From: an uncultured Bacilli bacterium
GTDB lineage: Bacteria > Bacillota_I > Bacilli_A > RF39 > UBA660
DNA length: 64,000 bases
NCBI GenBank assembly: GCA_934120715.1
Contig: CAKOUW010000001.1
Location: 1-64,000, forward strand
Reading direction: 5' to 3'
The notes under the pieces are model-generated. The model was not told the DNA's origin. It was given only the letters and a program-made list of their open reading frames with translations, and did no database searches. A program made the translations under genes and the position numbers. How positions within the stretch are numbered: the first letter of the stretch is position 1; each line of letters starts with the position of its first letter. Positions 33,900-41,843 of the stretch are shown piece by piece.

Positions 33900-34131
33900 T
33901 TATTATTTAAAAATTAAAAACATAATGGGAAAAGATTTTGATATTTTTAATGTACCAGAGTCAATGTCTCTAAAAAAAATAATTTTAACTAATATTTCTA
34001 AGGAAAAAATTGACAAAATTGATTTATCGGAAATATTAATAGTTTCTGATGGCAGAAATATCGAAAATCTAGACGAGATTGTTGAAGAGGATGCTGTATT
34101 TTCAGTATGTCCCAAAATTTATGGAGGATAA
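33883..34131 (+). CDS. ThiS/MoaD-like ubiquitin-fold protein ending in Gly-Gly
   Basis: An 82-aa protein starting with ATG at 33883 (GAGGAGAAGG upstream). It has the beta-grasp pattern of ThiS/MoaD: MKIRFNYYLKI strand, helix, ILIVSDGRNI, DEIVEEDAVFSV and the terminal KIYGG. The exposed Gly-Gly is the site adenylated and then thiocarboxylated or conjugated by the E1. It is longer than ThiS (about 66) and near MoaD/CysO length. Its last two Gly codons (GGA GGA) double as the ribosome site of the following gene. It is the presumed carrier of the cluster. Confidence 0.88.
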   Translation: MKIRFNYYLKIKNIMGKDFDIFNVPESMSLKKIILTNISKEKIDKIDLSEILIVSDGRNIENLDEIVEEDAVFSVCPKIYGG

Positions 34132-34133
34132 TT

Positions 34134-35189
34134 ATGAGAAAATATGATTTTAGAAGTGATACATGTACGTTGCCTACGCAAAAAATGCGTGAAGCAATAT
34201 TTGAAGCTGAAGTAGGTGATCAGGGATATGGTGAAGATATAGAAACTAATAAGTTGGAAGAGTACTGTGCGCATCTTTTTAATAAGGAGGCGGCTGTATT
34301 TATGTGTTCTGGTACTATGAGTGATCAGGTTGCACTTAGATGTTGGACTAGTTCTGGTGATGAGGTTATTAGTGATGAAAGCTACCATATTAATTATTTT
34401 CAGGGAGCACAGTCCGTTGACTTAGGTAAGGTTATTTTGAATACATGTAAAACAAATGATGGAATAATACATGTCTCAGATATAAAAGAAAGATTGAATA
34501 GTAGGATGCATAATAATACATTTACCAAAACAAAACTTCTTTTTCTAGAAAATACTATTAATTCGCATGGTGGTAAAGTTTTTCCAATTGAAGTATTGAA
34601 AGAAAACTATGAGTTTTGTAAGATGCATGGAATAAAAGTTCACATAGATGGTGAAAGAATAATGAATGCTTGTGTTGCAACTGGACTGAAACCAAGTGAC
34701 TATGCTAAATATGCTGATACAATTACGATGTCATTTTCTAAGGGATTAGGTGCCCCCTTTGGTTCGATACTAATGGGTGATAAAGATACAATTGTTAAAG
34801 CTAGAAAATTTAGAAGATGGTATGGTGGACATTTGCATCAGTCTGGGTTTATGGCTGCTGCTGCATATTATGCAGTAACAAATAATGTGTCAAGGCTAAA
34901 GGATGATCATGATAATGCAAAGTTATTGGCTCAAATGATTGGTGAAAATAGTAAAAATGTTATTGTAAATAATCCTGAGACTAATATTGTTATGATTAAT
35001 ATTGAAAACATAAATGCACACGCAGAGGAATTTGTAAATAGATGTAGGCAAGAAGGGGTATTGTTATTTCCATATAATGAATATATTGTAAGAGCTATAG
35101 TGTGCTTAAATGTCAATAAGACCGATGTAATAACATCTGCTAATATCATTAATAAAATAATTAAAGAATATGAATATAAGAATTGTTAA
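34134..35189 (+). CDS. PLP-dependent threonine-aldolase-like enzyme
   Basis: A 351-aa fold-type I PLP enzyme of the low-specificity L-threonine aldolase / beta-eliminating lyase family. It shows the family opening DFRSDTCTLPTQKMREA, the Gly-rich YGED loop, HIDGERIMNA (Asp contacting the PLP nitrogen) and the PLP-lysine motif MSFSKGLGAPFG. The family cleaves or forms beta-hydroxy-amino acids (glycine plus aldehyde). In this cluster it could build a beta-hydroxy amino acid later activated by the acetyltransferase. The ATG at 34134 follows the GGAGG formed by the Ubl Gly-Gly codons. The substrate is inference. Confidence 0.88.
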   Translation: MRKYDFRSDTCTLPTQKMREAIFEAEVGDQGYGEDIETNKLEEYCAHLFNKEAAVFMCSGTMSDQVALRCWTSSGDEVISDESYHINYFQGAQSVDLGKVILNTCKTNDGIIHVSDIKERLNSRMHNNTFTKTKLLFLENTINSHGGKVFPIEVLKENYEFCKMHGIKVHIDGERIMNACVATGLKPSDYAKYADTITMSFSKGLGAPFGSILMGDKDTIVKARKFRRWYGGHLHQSGFMAAAAYYAVTNNVSRLKDDHDNAKLLAQMIGENSKNVIVNNPETNIVMINIENINAHAEEFVNRCRQEGVLLFPYNEYIVRAIVCLNVNKTDVITSANIINKIIKEYEYKNC

Positions 35190-35210
35190 TCTATTCGAGA
35201 GGGAGAAAGT

Positions 35211-36491
35211 ATGAATAAAAATTTAAAGAATATTTTAGTTGTAAATTTATCGAATCCAAGTAGAAAAAAGCATTTTCAGGAATTAAAAAAATATGGTATT
35301 AATCTTATATTATTAATGGATGATCCATCTTGGGAGCTTGATTATTGTGATATGTACTTTAAGGCAAATGTAAGAAATATAGAAGAGTCCTTGCAAAAAG
35401 CTAGAGAAATTAATAGCGTGATTCATATTGATGGAGTGATAGCAATAGTTGAACATGCTGTACCAACGGCAGCTGCAATCGCTGAAGAATTGGGATTAAC
35501 TTATATTTCCACGGAAACAGCTTTTAGAGCAAGGAACAAATACGAAATGAAAAATGCTTACAAAAATAATGGTATAAAAGTAGCTAATTATCAACTTATT
35601 TCAACACTTGATGAAGCAATAGGTTTTGCTAATAATTATGGTTATCCAATAGTAATTAAGCCTATTATTGGTGGTGGGAGCATTTGTGTATTAAAGATAA
35701 ACACTGAGGATGAGTTGAAGGAAAATTTTGACAGAGTAAAAAGAGAAATTATTAATATATATAGTATAGATAGTATTTATAATCAAACAATAAATAAATA
35801 TGGCGATAGAGTGGTGTTAGTAGAAGAATATATTGATGGTACTGAAATGAGTGTTGAATCAATTAATTTTGATGGTAATACTGATGTTATTGCTATACAT
35901 GAAAAAGAGATGTTTGATAAAATAAATATTTTCCCAGAAGCTTATTTTTGTACTCCTGCTAGTTTTTCAGAAAAGGATCAGAAAAAAATTATTGAGACGA
36001 CAAAGCAATCTAATAAGGCTTTAGGAATTAACTATGGGTTAACACATACAGAATATAGACTAACAAAGAATGGCGAATTGTATATAATAGAAACTGGTGC
36101 TAGAATGGGTGGTGGACCTATTTTTGAATCAGTACTGAATTCTACTGGTGTTAATATGATGCATGCATTATTAGATATTTCACTTAATAAAAAACCTATA
36201 TATACAAAAAACAAAGTACAAAAACCAATAGCATCATATCTTTATTATTCTTTAATTGAACACGATAGTAAAATTATTGATATGCATTTTGAAGATTTGC
36301 AAAGTGTAATTAACCATCCAAATTTAATTAGACTATATTTATATAGAAAAAAGGGAGACATAATTAAAAAAAGTCATCAAACAATGTCTCATTCACATAT
36401 GAGTGTGACTGGAAATACACGTGAGGAAGCTATTAAACTAACTCATGATTTGGCTAAAAAGTTCCATTTTGATATGGAGAGTATTGAATAG
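35211..36491 (+). CDS. ATP-grasp carboxylate-amine ligase
   Basis: A 426-aa ATP-grasp enzyme resembling the L-amino-acid ligase / BacD-like and PurK/biotin-carboxylase groups. A Rossmann-like N-domain is followed by the ATP-binding YPIVIKPIIGGGS, VEEYIDGTEMSVES, and the metal-ligand segment LYIIETGARMGGG. It would activate a carboxylate as acyl-phosphate and join it to an amine, giving a dipeptide or amide. Cluster position between the PLP enzyme and the acetyltransferases suggests it couples the amino-acid product to another amino acid or to the Ubl. Confidence 0.9.
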   Translation: MNKNLKNILVVNLSNPSRKKHFQELKKYGINLILLMDDPSWELDYCDMYFKANVRNIEESLQKAREINSVIHIDGVIAIVEHAVPTAAAIAEELGLTYISTETAFRARNKYEMKNAYKNNGIKVANYQLISTLDEAIGFANNYGYPIVIKPIIGGGSICVLKINTEDELKENFDRVKREIINIYSIDSIYNQTINKYGDRVVLVEEYIDGTEMSVESINFDGNTDVIAIHEKEMFDKINIFPEAYFCTPASFSEKDQKKIIETTKQSNKALGINYGLTHTEYRLTKNGELYIIETGARMGGGPIFESVLNSTGVNMMHALLDISLNKKPIYTKNKVQKPIASYLYYSLIEHDSKIIDMHFEDLQSVINHPNLIRLYLYRKKGDIIKKSHQTMSHSHMSVTGNTREEAIKLTHDLAKKFHFDMESIE

Positions 36492-36541
36492 ATTTAAGAG
36501 CCCCAATATGATTGTAGTATGTAAAGTGAGATGTGATATAA

Positions 36542-37111
36542 ATGGATAGATTAAAATATATTATTCCTACCAAAGAGTATAAAGATAAGGCAATAGACTA
36601 TATAAATGAGTTTTACAAATATCATTCAAGAATCCATGGAGTTGGGGAATTAGATAAATATTTAGATGACTATGATGCTTGGCTAATTAAGTTATCTAAT
36701 GATAGGTCTAGAAATTTGAGTAAAATGCATTTTCCAACTGAAACTTATTTTTTAGTTAGGGAAAGTGATGATAGTATAGTTGGAATGATAAATATTAGAC
36801 TAACGTCAAATGATAGTTTAATAGATCGAAGTGGTCATATAGGTTATAGTATTAGGCCAACTGAAAGACGCAAAGGTTATGCTAAAATTAACCTCTATAT
36901 GGGATTAAAATGCTTAAATGAGCATAATATTGATGTTGCATTAGTTTTTTGTGTTAAAAGTAATTTGGCGTCATCTAAAACAATGCTATCACTTGGTGCT
37001 AAGAAATACGATGAAAGCTATAGTGATAAATATAAAGAAGTAATTGAAAAGTATAAAATAGATGTTAATAAATCACTGAATGAATATGCTTTCTTGTATT
37101 ATAATATTTAA
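36542..37111 (+). CDS. GNAT N-acetyltransferase
   Basis: A 189-aa GCN5-related acetyltransferase: YFLVRESDDSIVGMINIRL strand pair, HIGYSIRPTERRKGYAK (the acetyl-CoA loop RRKGYA), and VKSNLASSKTMLSLGAKK near the end. It transfers an acyl group from acyl-CoA to an amine. Within the cluster it may cap or modify the amino-acid-derived product, or confer self-protection. A GTGAGATGTG stretch precedes the ATG; the ribosome site is weak. Confidence 0.85.
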   Translation: MDRLKYIIPTKEYKDKAIDYINEFYKYHSRIHGVGELDKYLDDYDAWLIKLSNDRSRNLSKMHFPTETYFLVRESDDSIVGMINIRLTSNDSLIDRSGHIGYSIRPTERRKGYAKINLYMGLKCLNEHNIDVALVFCVKSNLASSKTMLSLGAKKYDESYSDKYKEVIEKYKIDVNKSLNEYAFLYYNI

Positions 37112-37140
37112 AATAAACTAATAATTATTTGAGGTGGTTA

Positions 37141-37665
37141 ATGAATAAGTATAGAAAACTTTTTACTCCAGAGTATTTATATGAGAGTAAAAAAATATGG
37201 GATTATAGGGAGAAGATTTTAAAAGGTAGGTGTTATTTTCTTAATAGGATACGATATTTGATGGTATTTAAAATTATGAAAAAAACTCATTCTTTAATTC
37301 CTATTAATAAAGATGTTAACGAATTTGTAACACCACACGGATTGTTTGGAATTTATATTAGTTTTGGTGCGAAGGTTGGCAAGAACTGTGTTATTTTTAA
37401 TAATGTGACGATAGGCTCAAATACTTTAAGTGATAGTAAAGGGTATGGTGCACCAATAATAGGTGATAATGTTTATATTGGTGTTGGGGCTAAAATAATA
37501 GGAAGTGTTAGAATTGGTAATAATGTAAGAATTGGAGCTAATTGCATTGTAGTAAATGATGTTGAGGATAATTCAACTGTAGTTATGCACCATCCGAGAA
37601 TAATTAAAAATAAAACACTAAGAAATAACACCTATTATTCGTGGAAAGATAGAGTGGTAAAATGA
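37141..37665 (+). CDS. Serine O-acetyltransferase-like hexapeptide enzyme
   Basis: A 174-aa left-handed beta-helix acyltransferase. Hexapeptide repeats run from about residue 75 to 150 (IYISFGAKVGKNCVIFNNVTIG, then IIGDNVYIGVGAKIIG and IRIGANCIVVNDV type), as in CysE and related O-acetyltransferases. The N-terminal helical part of full CysE is shortened. It could O-acetylate a hydroxyl so that a thiol or Ubl thiocarboxylate can displace it, as O-acetylserine does in cysteine synthesis. The ATG at 37141 follows GAGGTGG; the TTG at 37129 overlaps that site. It ends in TGA, overlapping the next start by 4 bp. Confidence 0.85.
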   Translation: MNKYRKLFTPEYLYESKKIWDYREKILKGRCYFLNRIRYLMVFKIMKKTHSLIPINKDVNEFVTPHGLFGIYISFGAKVGKNCVIFNNVTIGSNTLSDSKGYGAPIIGDNVYIGVGAKIIGSVRIGNNVRIGANCIVVNDVEDNSTVVMHHPRIIKNKTLRNNTYYSWKDRVVK

Positions 37666-38837
37666 ATAAAATAACACTTATTGGTGATATAGTTTGTGAT
37701 AGGCAGATGTTAAAGAATGCTAAAATAGGCAATACATATGATTTTGAAAAGATGTTTTCTCCTTTAATAGATTTTTTTAAAGATTCTGATTATGTGATAG
37801 CAAATTTAGAAACGTCAATATCTGATGGTAACTATACTAAGAGTATATTTTCCTTTAGTAACCCAGAAGAATTGGTAGTAGCAATAAAAAAAATAGGCAT
37901 TGATGCCGTATCAATTGCTAATAATCACATACTTGATAGAGGAACATATGGAGTAGAAAGTACAATTAAGTATCTTAATAAAAATAATATTAAATACTTT
38001 GGCCTTTCATCAAAAGAAAATAAATATGGAATTTTGAATTTAAATTTAAAAGAGATAAAGCTATCTGTATTAGGGTATACAGACAGTACTAACTATCATA
38101 TAAATAAATATTTAATAAGTGATGATTGGGAGTTTAAGGTTAATTTATTAAAATCGCAAAAGACGACAAAAAAATTTAAAACTAATAGTATTATAAAAAG
38201 AATTTATCATAAATTAACTCCGGATACTAGAATAATTATAAAGAGAATTTTACATAAGAAGATTAAACCTATTAATGATGATGACTATGCATATGAAAAA
38301 AAGTATTTTAATCATATAAAAAAATCAATTTATGAGGCAAAGGAAAACAATAGGTATGTATTAATGTATCCCCATATGGGTGGACAGTATAATATTGAAC
38401 CTGGTGATTATACGAAGAAGATGGTACGAAATTTTTGCAATATGGGGTGTGATTCTGTGGTAATAACCCATCCTCATATTATTCAAAATATGAAAATTCT
38501 GAAGGACCCAAAGCCGGTATTTTATAGTATTGGTGGATTAGTTATTTCTCCTGATTCTAAGTATGTTCTATGGGAGACTCTGCCGGAGTATTCTTTAGCT
38601 GTTCATTACTATTTTGAAAAAAACAAATTAAAAAAGATAACAGTGTCGGTTTTAATATGTATTAGTGATAAGAAATCGTATCTAAGGGTGTATCCTTTTT
38701 TCGATTTCTATTATAGCTTAAAATGTGATAAAAGAAAGAAGTATGAAATACAATATGAAAAAATACTTGATAGGCTGCTTCTTTCTCAGGACAACTGTTA
38801 TAAAGTAAAAAGAGAATATTTAGTAGTGGAGTATTAA
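37662..38837 (+). CDS. CapA/PgsA-like metallophosphatase-fold protein
   Basis: A 391-aa protein of the bacterial CapA family (calcineurin-like fold). Motifs are GDIVCDRQM, VIANLETSI, SIANNHILDRG, MYPHMGGQY and ITHPHIIQNM, the metal-ligand pattern of the family. CapA in Bacillus poly-gamma-glutamate capsule synthesis is membrane-bound; this protein has no obvious signal peptide and an inserted basic region (about 160-200), so it is probably cytosolic and may act as a ligase partner or phosphatase of the cluster. It overlaps the upstream gene by 4 bp. Confidence 0.85.
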   Translation: MNKITLIGDIVCDRQMLKNAKIGNTYDFEKMFSPLIDFFKDSDYVIANLETSISDGNYTKSIFSFSNPEELVVAIKKIGIDAVSIANNHILDRGTYGVESTIKYLNKNNIKYFGLSSKENKYGILNLNLKEIKLSVLGYTDSTNYHINKYLISDDWEFKVNLLKSQKTTKKFKTNSIIKRIYHKLTPDTRIIIKRILHKKIKPINDDDYAYEKKYFNHIKKSIYEAKENNRYVLMYPHMGGQYNIEPGDYTKKMVRNFCNMGCDSVVITHPHIIQNMKILKDPKPVFYSIGGLVISPDSKYVLWETLPEYSLAVHYYFEKNKLKKITVSVLICISDKKSYLRVYPFFDFYYSLKCDKRKKYEIQYEKILDRLLLSQDNCYKVKREYLVVEY

Positions 38838-38838
38838 T

Positions 38839-40584
38839 ATGATTGTAATTGAAAAGCCGTTTATAAAGGAATTAAAGAAAAAAACACGATTATTGTGTGA
38901 TATAATTGTTGATGGTGAAAAAAGAAGGGTTTATTTAGAGGTTGATAAAGAATATGGGAAGTACCTTTGCTATGAAAGATGTGATGCCTTTTTAATAGTG
39001 CTATTCTTTTATGCGATGATAAGTGGTCATGATATAATATGCAAATCAATGGTTTCTGAAGATTTATATTATCAAATAACTGAATATTTAATACCTCTAT
39101 TTCAAAGAAATAGTTATAATAAATTAAAAATGATTAATATTACTTGTAAGACAGCTACTAATGTTAAAAATATAGGTGCAGTTGGTACTGGTATTACTTG
39201 TGGAGTCGATTCTTTTTATACTATATTTAATAATATAAATAATCCTTTAAATTCAAAAAAGCTAACACATTTAGTAATTATGAGTTTAGCTGATAGTTAT
39301 AAAAAGAATGGACAATATAAAAGGGTTACAAAGGCTCTATACTCTAAGGCTACTAGGGTTTCTAAGAAGTTGGGATTACCTATTGTTAAATTAAAATCTA
39401 ATATGAGAGAACTATTTCCTATTCCACCAATGCATACGTTAATTAGAATGTATGGTGTATATGCTTTACAGAAACTTTTTGGAGTTTATTATTTTTCTTC
39501 TGGTTATCCAATATGGACCTTTAATTTAGAGGATTGCTCTTTAATTGATTCAGCTAGATATGATTTGTTATTATGCAAAGAATTAACTACAAAAAATTTA
39601 TTTATTTATTCGGATGGTTCTCAGATGACGCGGCTAGATAAATTAAAGTTTATAGCAAATTATGATATTGTTAGAAAAAATTTACATGTATGTGTAAATG
39701 ATTCTTATAATTGTGGTGTATGTAGCAAATGTGTTAGAACTATTACTGCTATTGATTCTATTAATTGTTTAGATGATTTTAAATCCGTTTTTAACATTAA
39801 TTACTATGAAAAAAATAGAGATTATTATTTTAAAAAAATTGTAGAAATGTATAATTCAGGAGATCTTTTTATTTTTGATTTTGTTGATGACTTAATAAAA
39901 AAATATACTAATAATAAAATTTTAAAGACTATAGGTAATAATAAAATGGCAAAATGTGAAAGATGTTATAGGTTATCGGACTATAATATTCATAAAAAAA
40001 ACACAAAACAACTGATAGGTATTATTGGATCTTCTGGTAGTGGTAAAAGTACTGTTTCACATATGTTGGCGGAACTTTTAGATGATTCGGAAGTTATTGA
40101 TGTTGATGAGTATATGATTAAGTATTTGGATGTCTATAAGAAGAAAATAATAGAAACTTTAAATATTCCAAGTGATGGCAGACATTGGTGTAATTATATT
40201 TATAATAGTTTTGACGATGTTAAGGCATGGTCAACCATACTTAAAGTTGATATTGAAAAGTGTATTCAGGAAAGAATATCAAAATGTTGCTCAAAAACTA
40301 TTATTATTGATTCTTTTATTTTACCTTTATTTGATATATTTAAAGCTTGTAAATATAAGATATTAATAAAAAGTGATGAAAAGTTGGAGTTAGCAAGAAT
40401 TAAAATGAGATTAAGAGGAAATGGTAGGCTTCAATTATTTGATGATATGTCTTTAAAAAATAGAGTTAAATATACAAAAACTTATGGCGATGAACAACGT
40501 TTTGATTTTGTTATTAAAAATAATCAAACTATTGAAATACTAATGCATGATGTTAGACAAGTTGTTAATAAAATTGAACTATGA
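38839..40584 (+). CDS. Fusion of PP-loop ATPase-like domain and CoaE-like P-loop kinase
   Basis: A 581-aa protein. The N-terminal half (to about 350) has a PP-loop signature TGITCGVDS (117-125), as in QueC, ThiI and asparagine-synthetase type adenylating enzymes, and a Cys cluster NCGVCSKC near residue 300 that could bind zinc. The C-terminal part (about 390-581) has a P-loop GSSGSGKS (397-404), VIDVDEYMIKYL and a lid-like RIKMRLRGNGR, resembling dephospho-CoA kinase. I know no named enzyme with this pair. It ends the Ubl cluster; both domains use ATP, fitting sequential activation of a substrate. Function is unknown. Confidence 0.75.
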   Translation: MIVIEKPFIKELKKKTRLLCDIIVDGEKRRVYLEVDKEYGKYLCYERCDAFLIVLFFYAMISGHDIICKSMVSEDLYYQITEYLIPLFQRNSYNKLKMINITCKTATNVKNIGAVGTGITCGVDSFYTIFNNINNPLNSKKLTHLVIMSLADSYKKNGQYKRVTKALYSKATRVSKKLGLPIVKLKSNMRELFPIPPMHTLIRMYGVYALQKLFGVYYFSSGYPIWTFNLEDCSLIDSARYDLLLCKELTTKNLFIYSDGSQMTRLDKLKFIANYDIVRKNLHVCVNDSYNCGVCSKCVRTITAIDSINCLDDFKSVFNINYYEKNRDYYFKKIVEMYNSGDLFIFDFVDDLIKKYTNNKILKTIGNNKMAKCERCYRLSDYNIHKKNTKQLIGIIGSSGSGKSTVSHMLAELLDDSEVIDVDEYMIKYLDVYKKKIIETLNIPSDGRHWCNYIYNSFDDVKAWSTILKVDIEKCIQERISKCCSKTIIIDSFILPLFDIFKACKYKILIKSDEKLELARIKMRLRGNGRLQLFDDMSLKNRVKYTKTYGDEQRFDFVIKNNQTIEILMHDVRQVVNKIEL

Positions 40585-40770
40585 ATATGAATGTTACTGA
40601 CTTTAATACTTATAATTGGTACCGAAAATTATTCTATTATTGACATTTCAAACTATTATATATGCTTTTTATGTAAAAGTATGTAAAGTAGATTGTTTTA
40701 TTGTGAACTAGACTAGAAATCCTCCTTATATTCTGGTATGATCATCGTTGTAGTTGTATAGGGGAGGATT

Positions 40771-41772
40771 ATGAACACTAAAATTTTTAGTAGTATAAAG
40801 AGGTATTTAAAAAGTAGAAAAGAGATAGTAGTACTTGATTTAAATATTAAAAATTATAATAAGAGTAACTTTTATATAGCTTTGGTATTTAATAAAAGAA
40901 TAGAAAAATTTAAGATTATATTTATTCCAATTGATGCAGTCGATAATATTGATAGAATAGAAGATTATGTTTGTTACCAATTTGTAAATATATATTTAGT
41001 TAATTATATATTGGAGACTTTTGGTGCATATAGGGAAAAGAGTAAAGATAAAATATTTGATTTAAGAAATAAGAATATTGATTCATATATATTAGAAATT
41101 AATTATCATGGTGGGGGAGAAGATTTAACTTTTATAGCGACAAGGTATATTCCAAAAGAGTGGAATTTTATGTTTGAATGTTTAGTTATTTTATTTGAAC
41201 ATGTTCCTACTATTATGAGAGAGTTATGTAGTGAATTATTAGTTATTTTAAATGATGAGGATTTTGATATTAAATATAATAAGTCTGTATGTTTTGATCT
41301 TTATAAAGATGATCTTGATAAGCTATTTGAAAATAAATATTTGGATTATGTTAATGATATAAAGATTGATTATTTGGAAGTGGTTAATGGTAAATATTTT
41401 GCTATTATTAATGGGCGTATAGTTATATTAGAGTATATTTATAGTAAAAAAATTCTTAACTTATATTGTAGTGTAGAAGATGAAGCTATGGAATTATATT
41501 TTTATATGATAATTAAGAATATAAGGATGGAGAAGTTTATTAAATTTACTAAAGTTAGATTGTCTGGTAATAAGTATTATTTATGTTTTGGATATAATGG
41601 TAGTGGTTTAAAAGTTATTGAGGGCAATTCTATGAAGATATTAAAGTGGAAGTTAATAACTGATGGTAGTATAAAGTTTATTAGTGAAATAGATGGTAAT
41701 GTTTTAGATGGTATAAAAAAGTATTTAGATTTGGATTCTGATGGTATAAAGGGAATAGTTGATATTAATTAG
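40771..41772 (+). CDS. Unknown 333-aa protein upstream of htpG
   Basis: Starts after GGGGAGGATT. It is a soluble, Ile/Lys/Asp-rich protein with alternating beta and alpha segments and no motif I recognise; repeated short strands of the YxFAIINGRIVILEY and KYYLCFGYNGSGLK kind suggest beta-rich domains. It has no signal peptide. The 186 bases ahead of it contain a TTGACA at 40640-40645 without a convincing -10; I see no terminator after the upstream cluster. Its stop codon lies inside the htpG CIRCE. Confidence 0.5.
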   Translation: MNTKIFSSIKRYLKSRKEIVVLDLNIKNYNKSNFYIALVFNKRIEKFKIIFIPIDAVDNIDRIEDYVCYQFVNIYLVNYILETFGAYREKSKDKIFDLRNKNIDSYILEINYHGGGEDLTFIATRYIPKEWNFMFECLVILFEHVPTIMRELCSELLVILNDEDFDIKYNKSVCFDLYKDDLDKLFENKYLDYVNDIKIDYLEVVNGKYFAIINGRIVILEYIYSKKILNLYCSVEDEAMELYFYMIIKNIRMEKFIKFTKVRLSGNKYYLCFGYNGSGLKVIEGNSMKILKWKLITDGSIKFISEIDGNVLDGIKKYLDLDSDGIKGIVDIN

Positions 41773-41810
41773 CACTTTCGTTTGACAACTGCTAAAAATA
41801 GTGGTATATA
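41769..41810 (+). promoter_or_regulatory. CIRCE-like operator and promoter of htpG
   Basis: TTAGCACTT-N9-AACTGCTAA at 41769-41795 is an imperfect CIRCE. TTGACA (41782-41787) spans the spacer/right-arm border, and TATATA (41805-41810) follows after 17 bp, the same layout as the clpB and hsp20 elements. The left arm contains the stop codon of the preceding gene. Confidence 0.85.
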
Positions 41811-41843
41811 TAACTTGTACATTATTTTAAGGAGATGAATAAT

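Noticed and set aside
32605..34131. Reading the E1 and Ubl genes as thiF and thiS of thiamine synthesis
   Set aside because: No thiG, thiH, thiO or thiE is nearby, a JAB gene lies between them, and the Ubl is longer than ThiS.
33343..37665. Mycoplasma-type code (UGA=Trp), given the AT-rich sequence
   Set aside because: TGA closes several genes in tight overlaps (33343-33345, 37663-37665) and Trp is encoded by TGG throughout.
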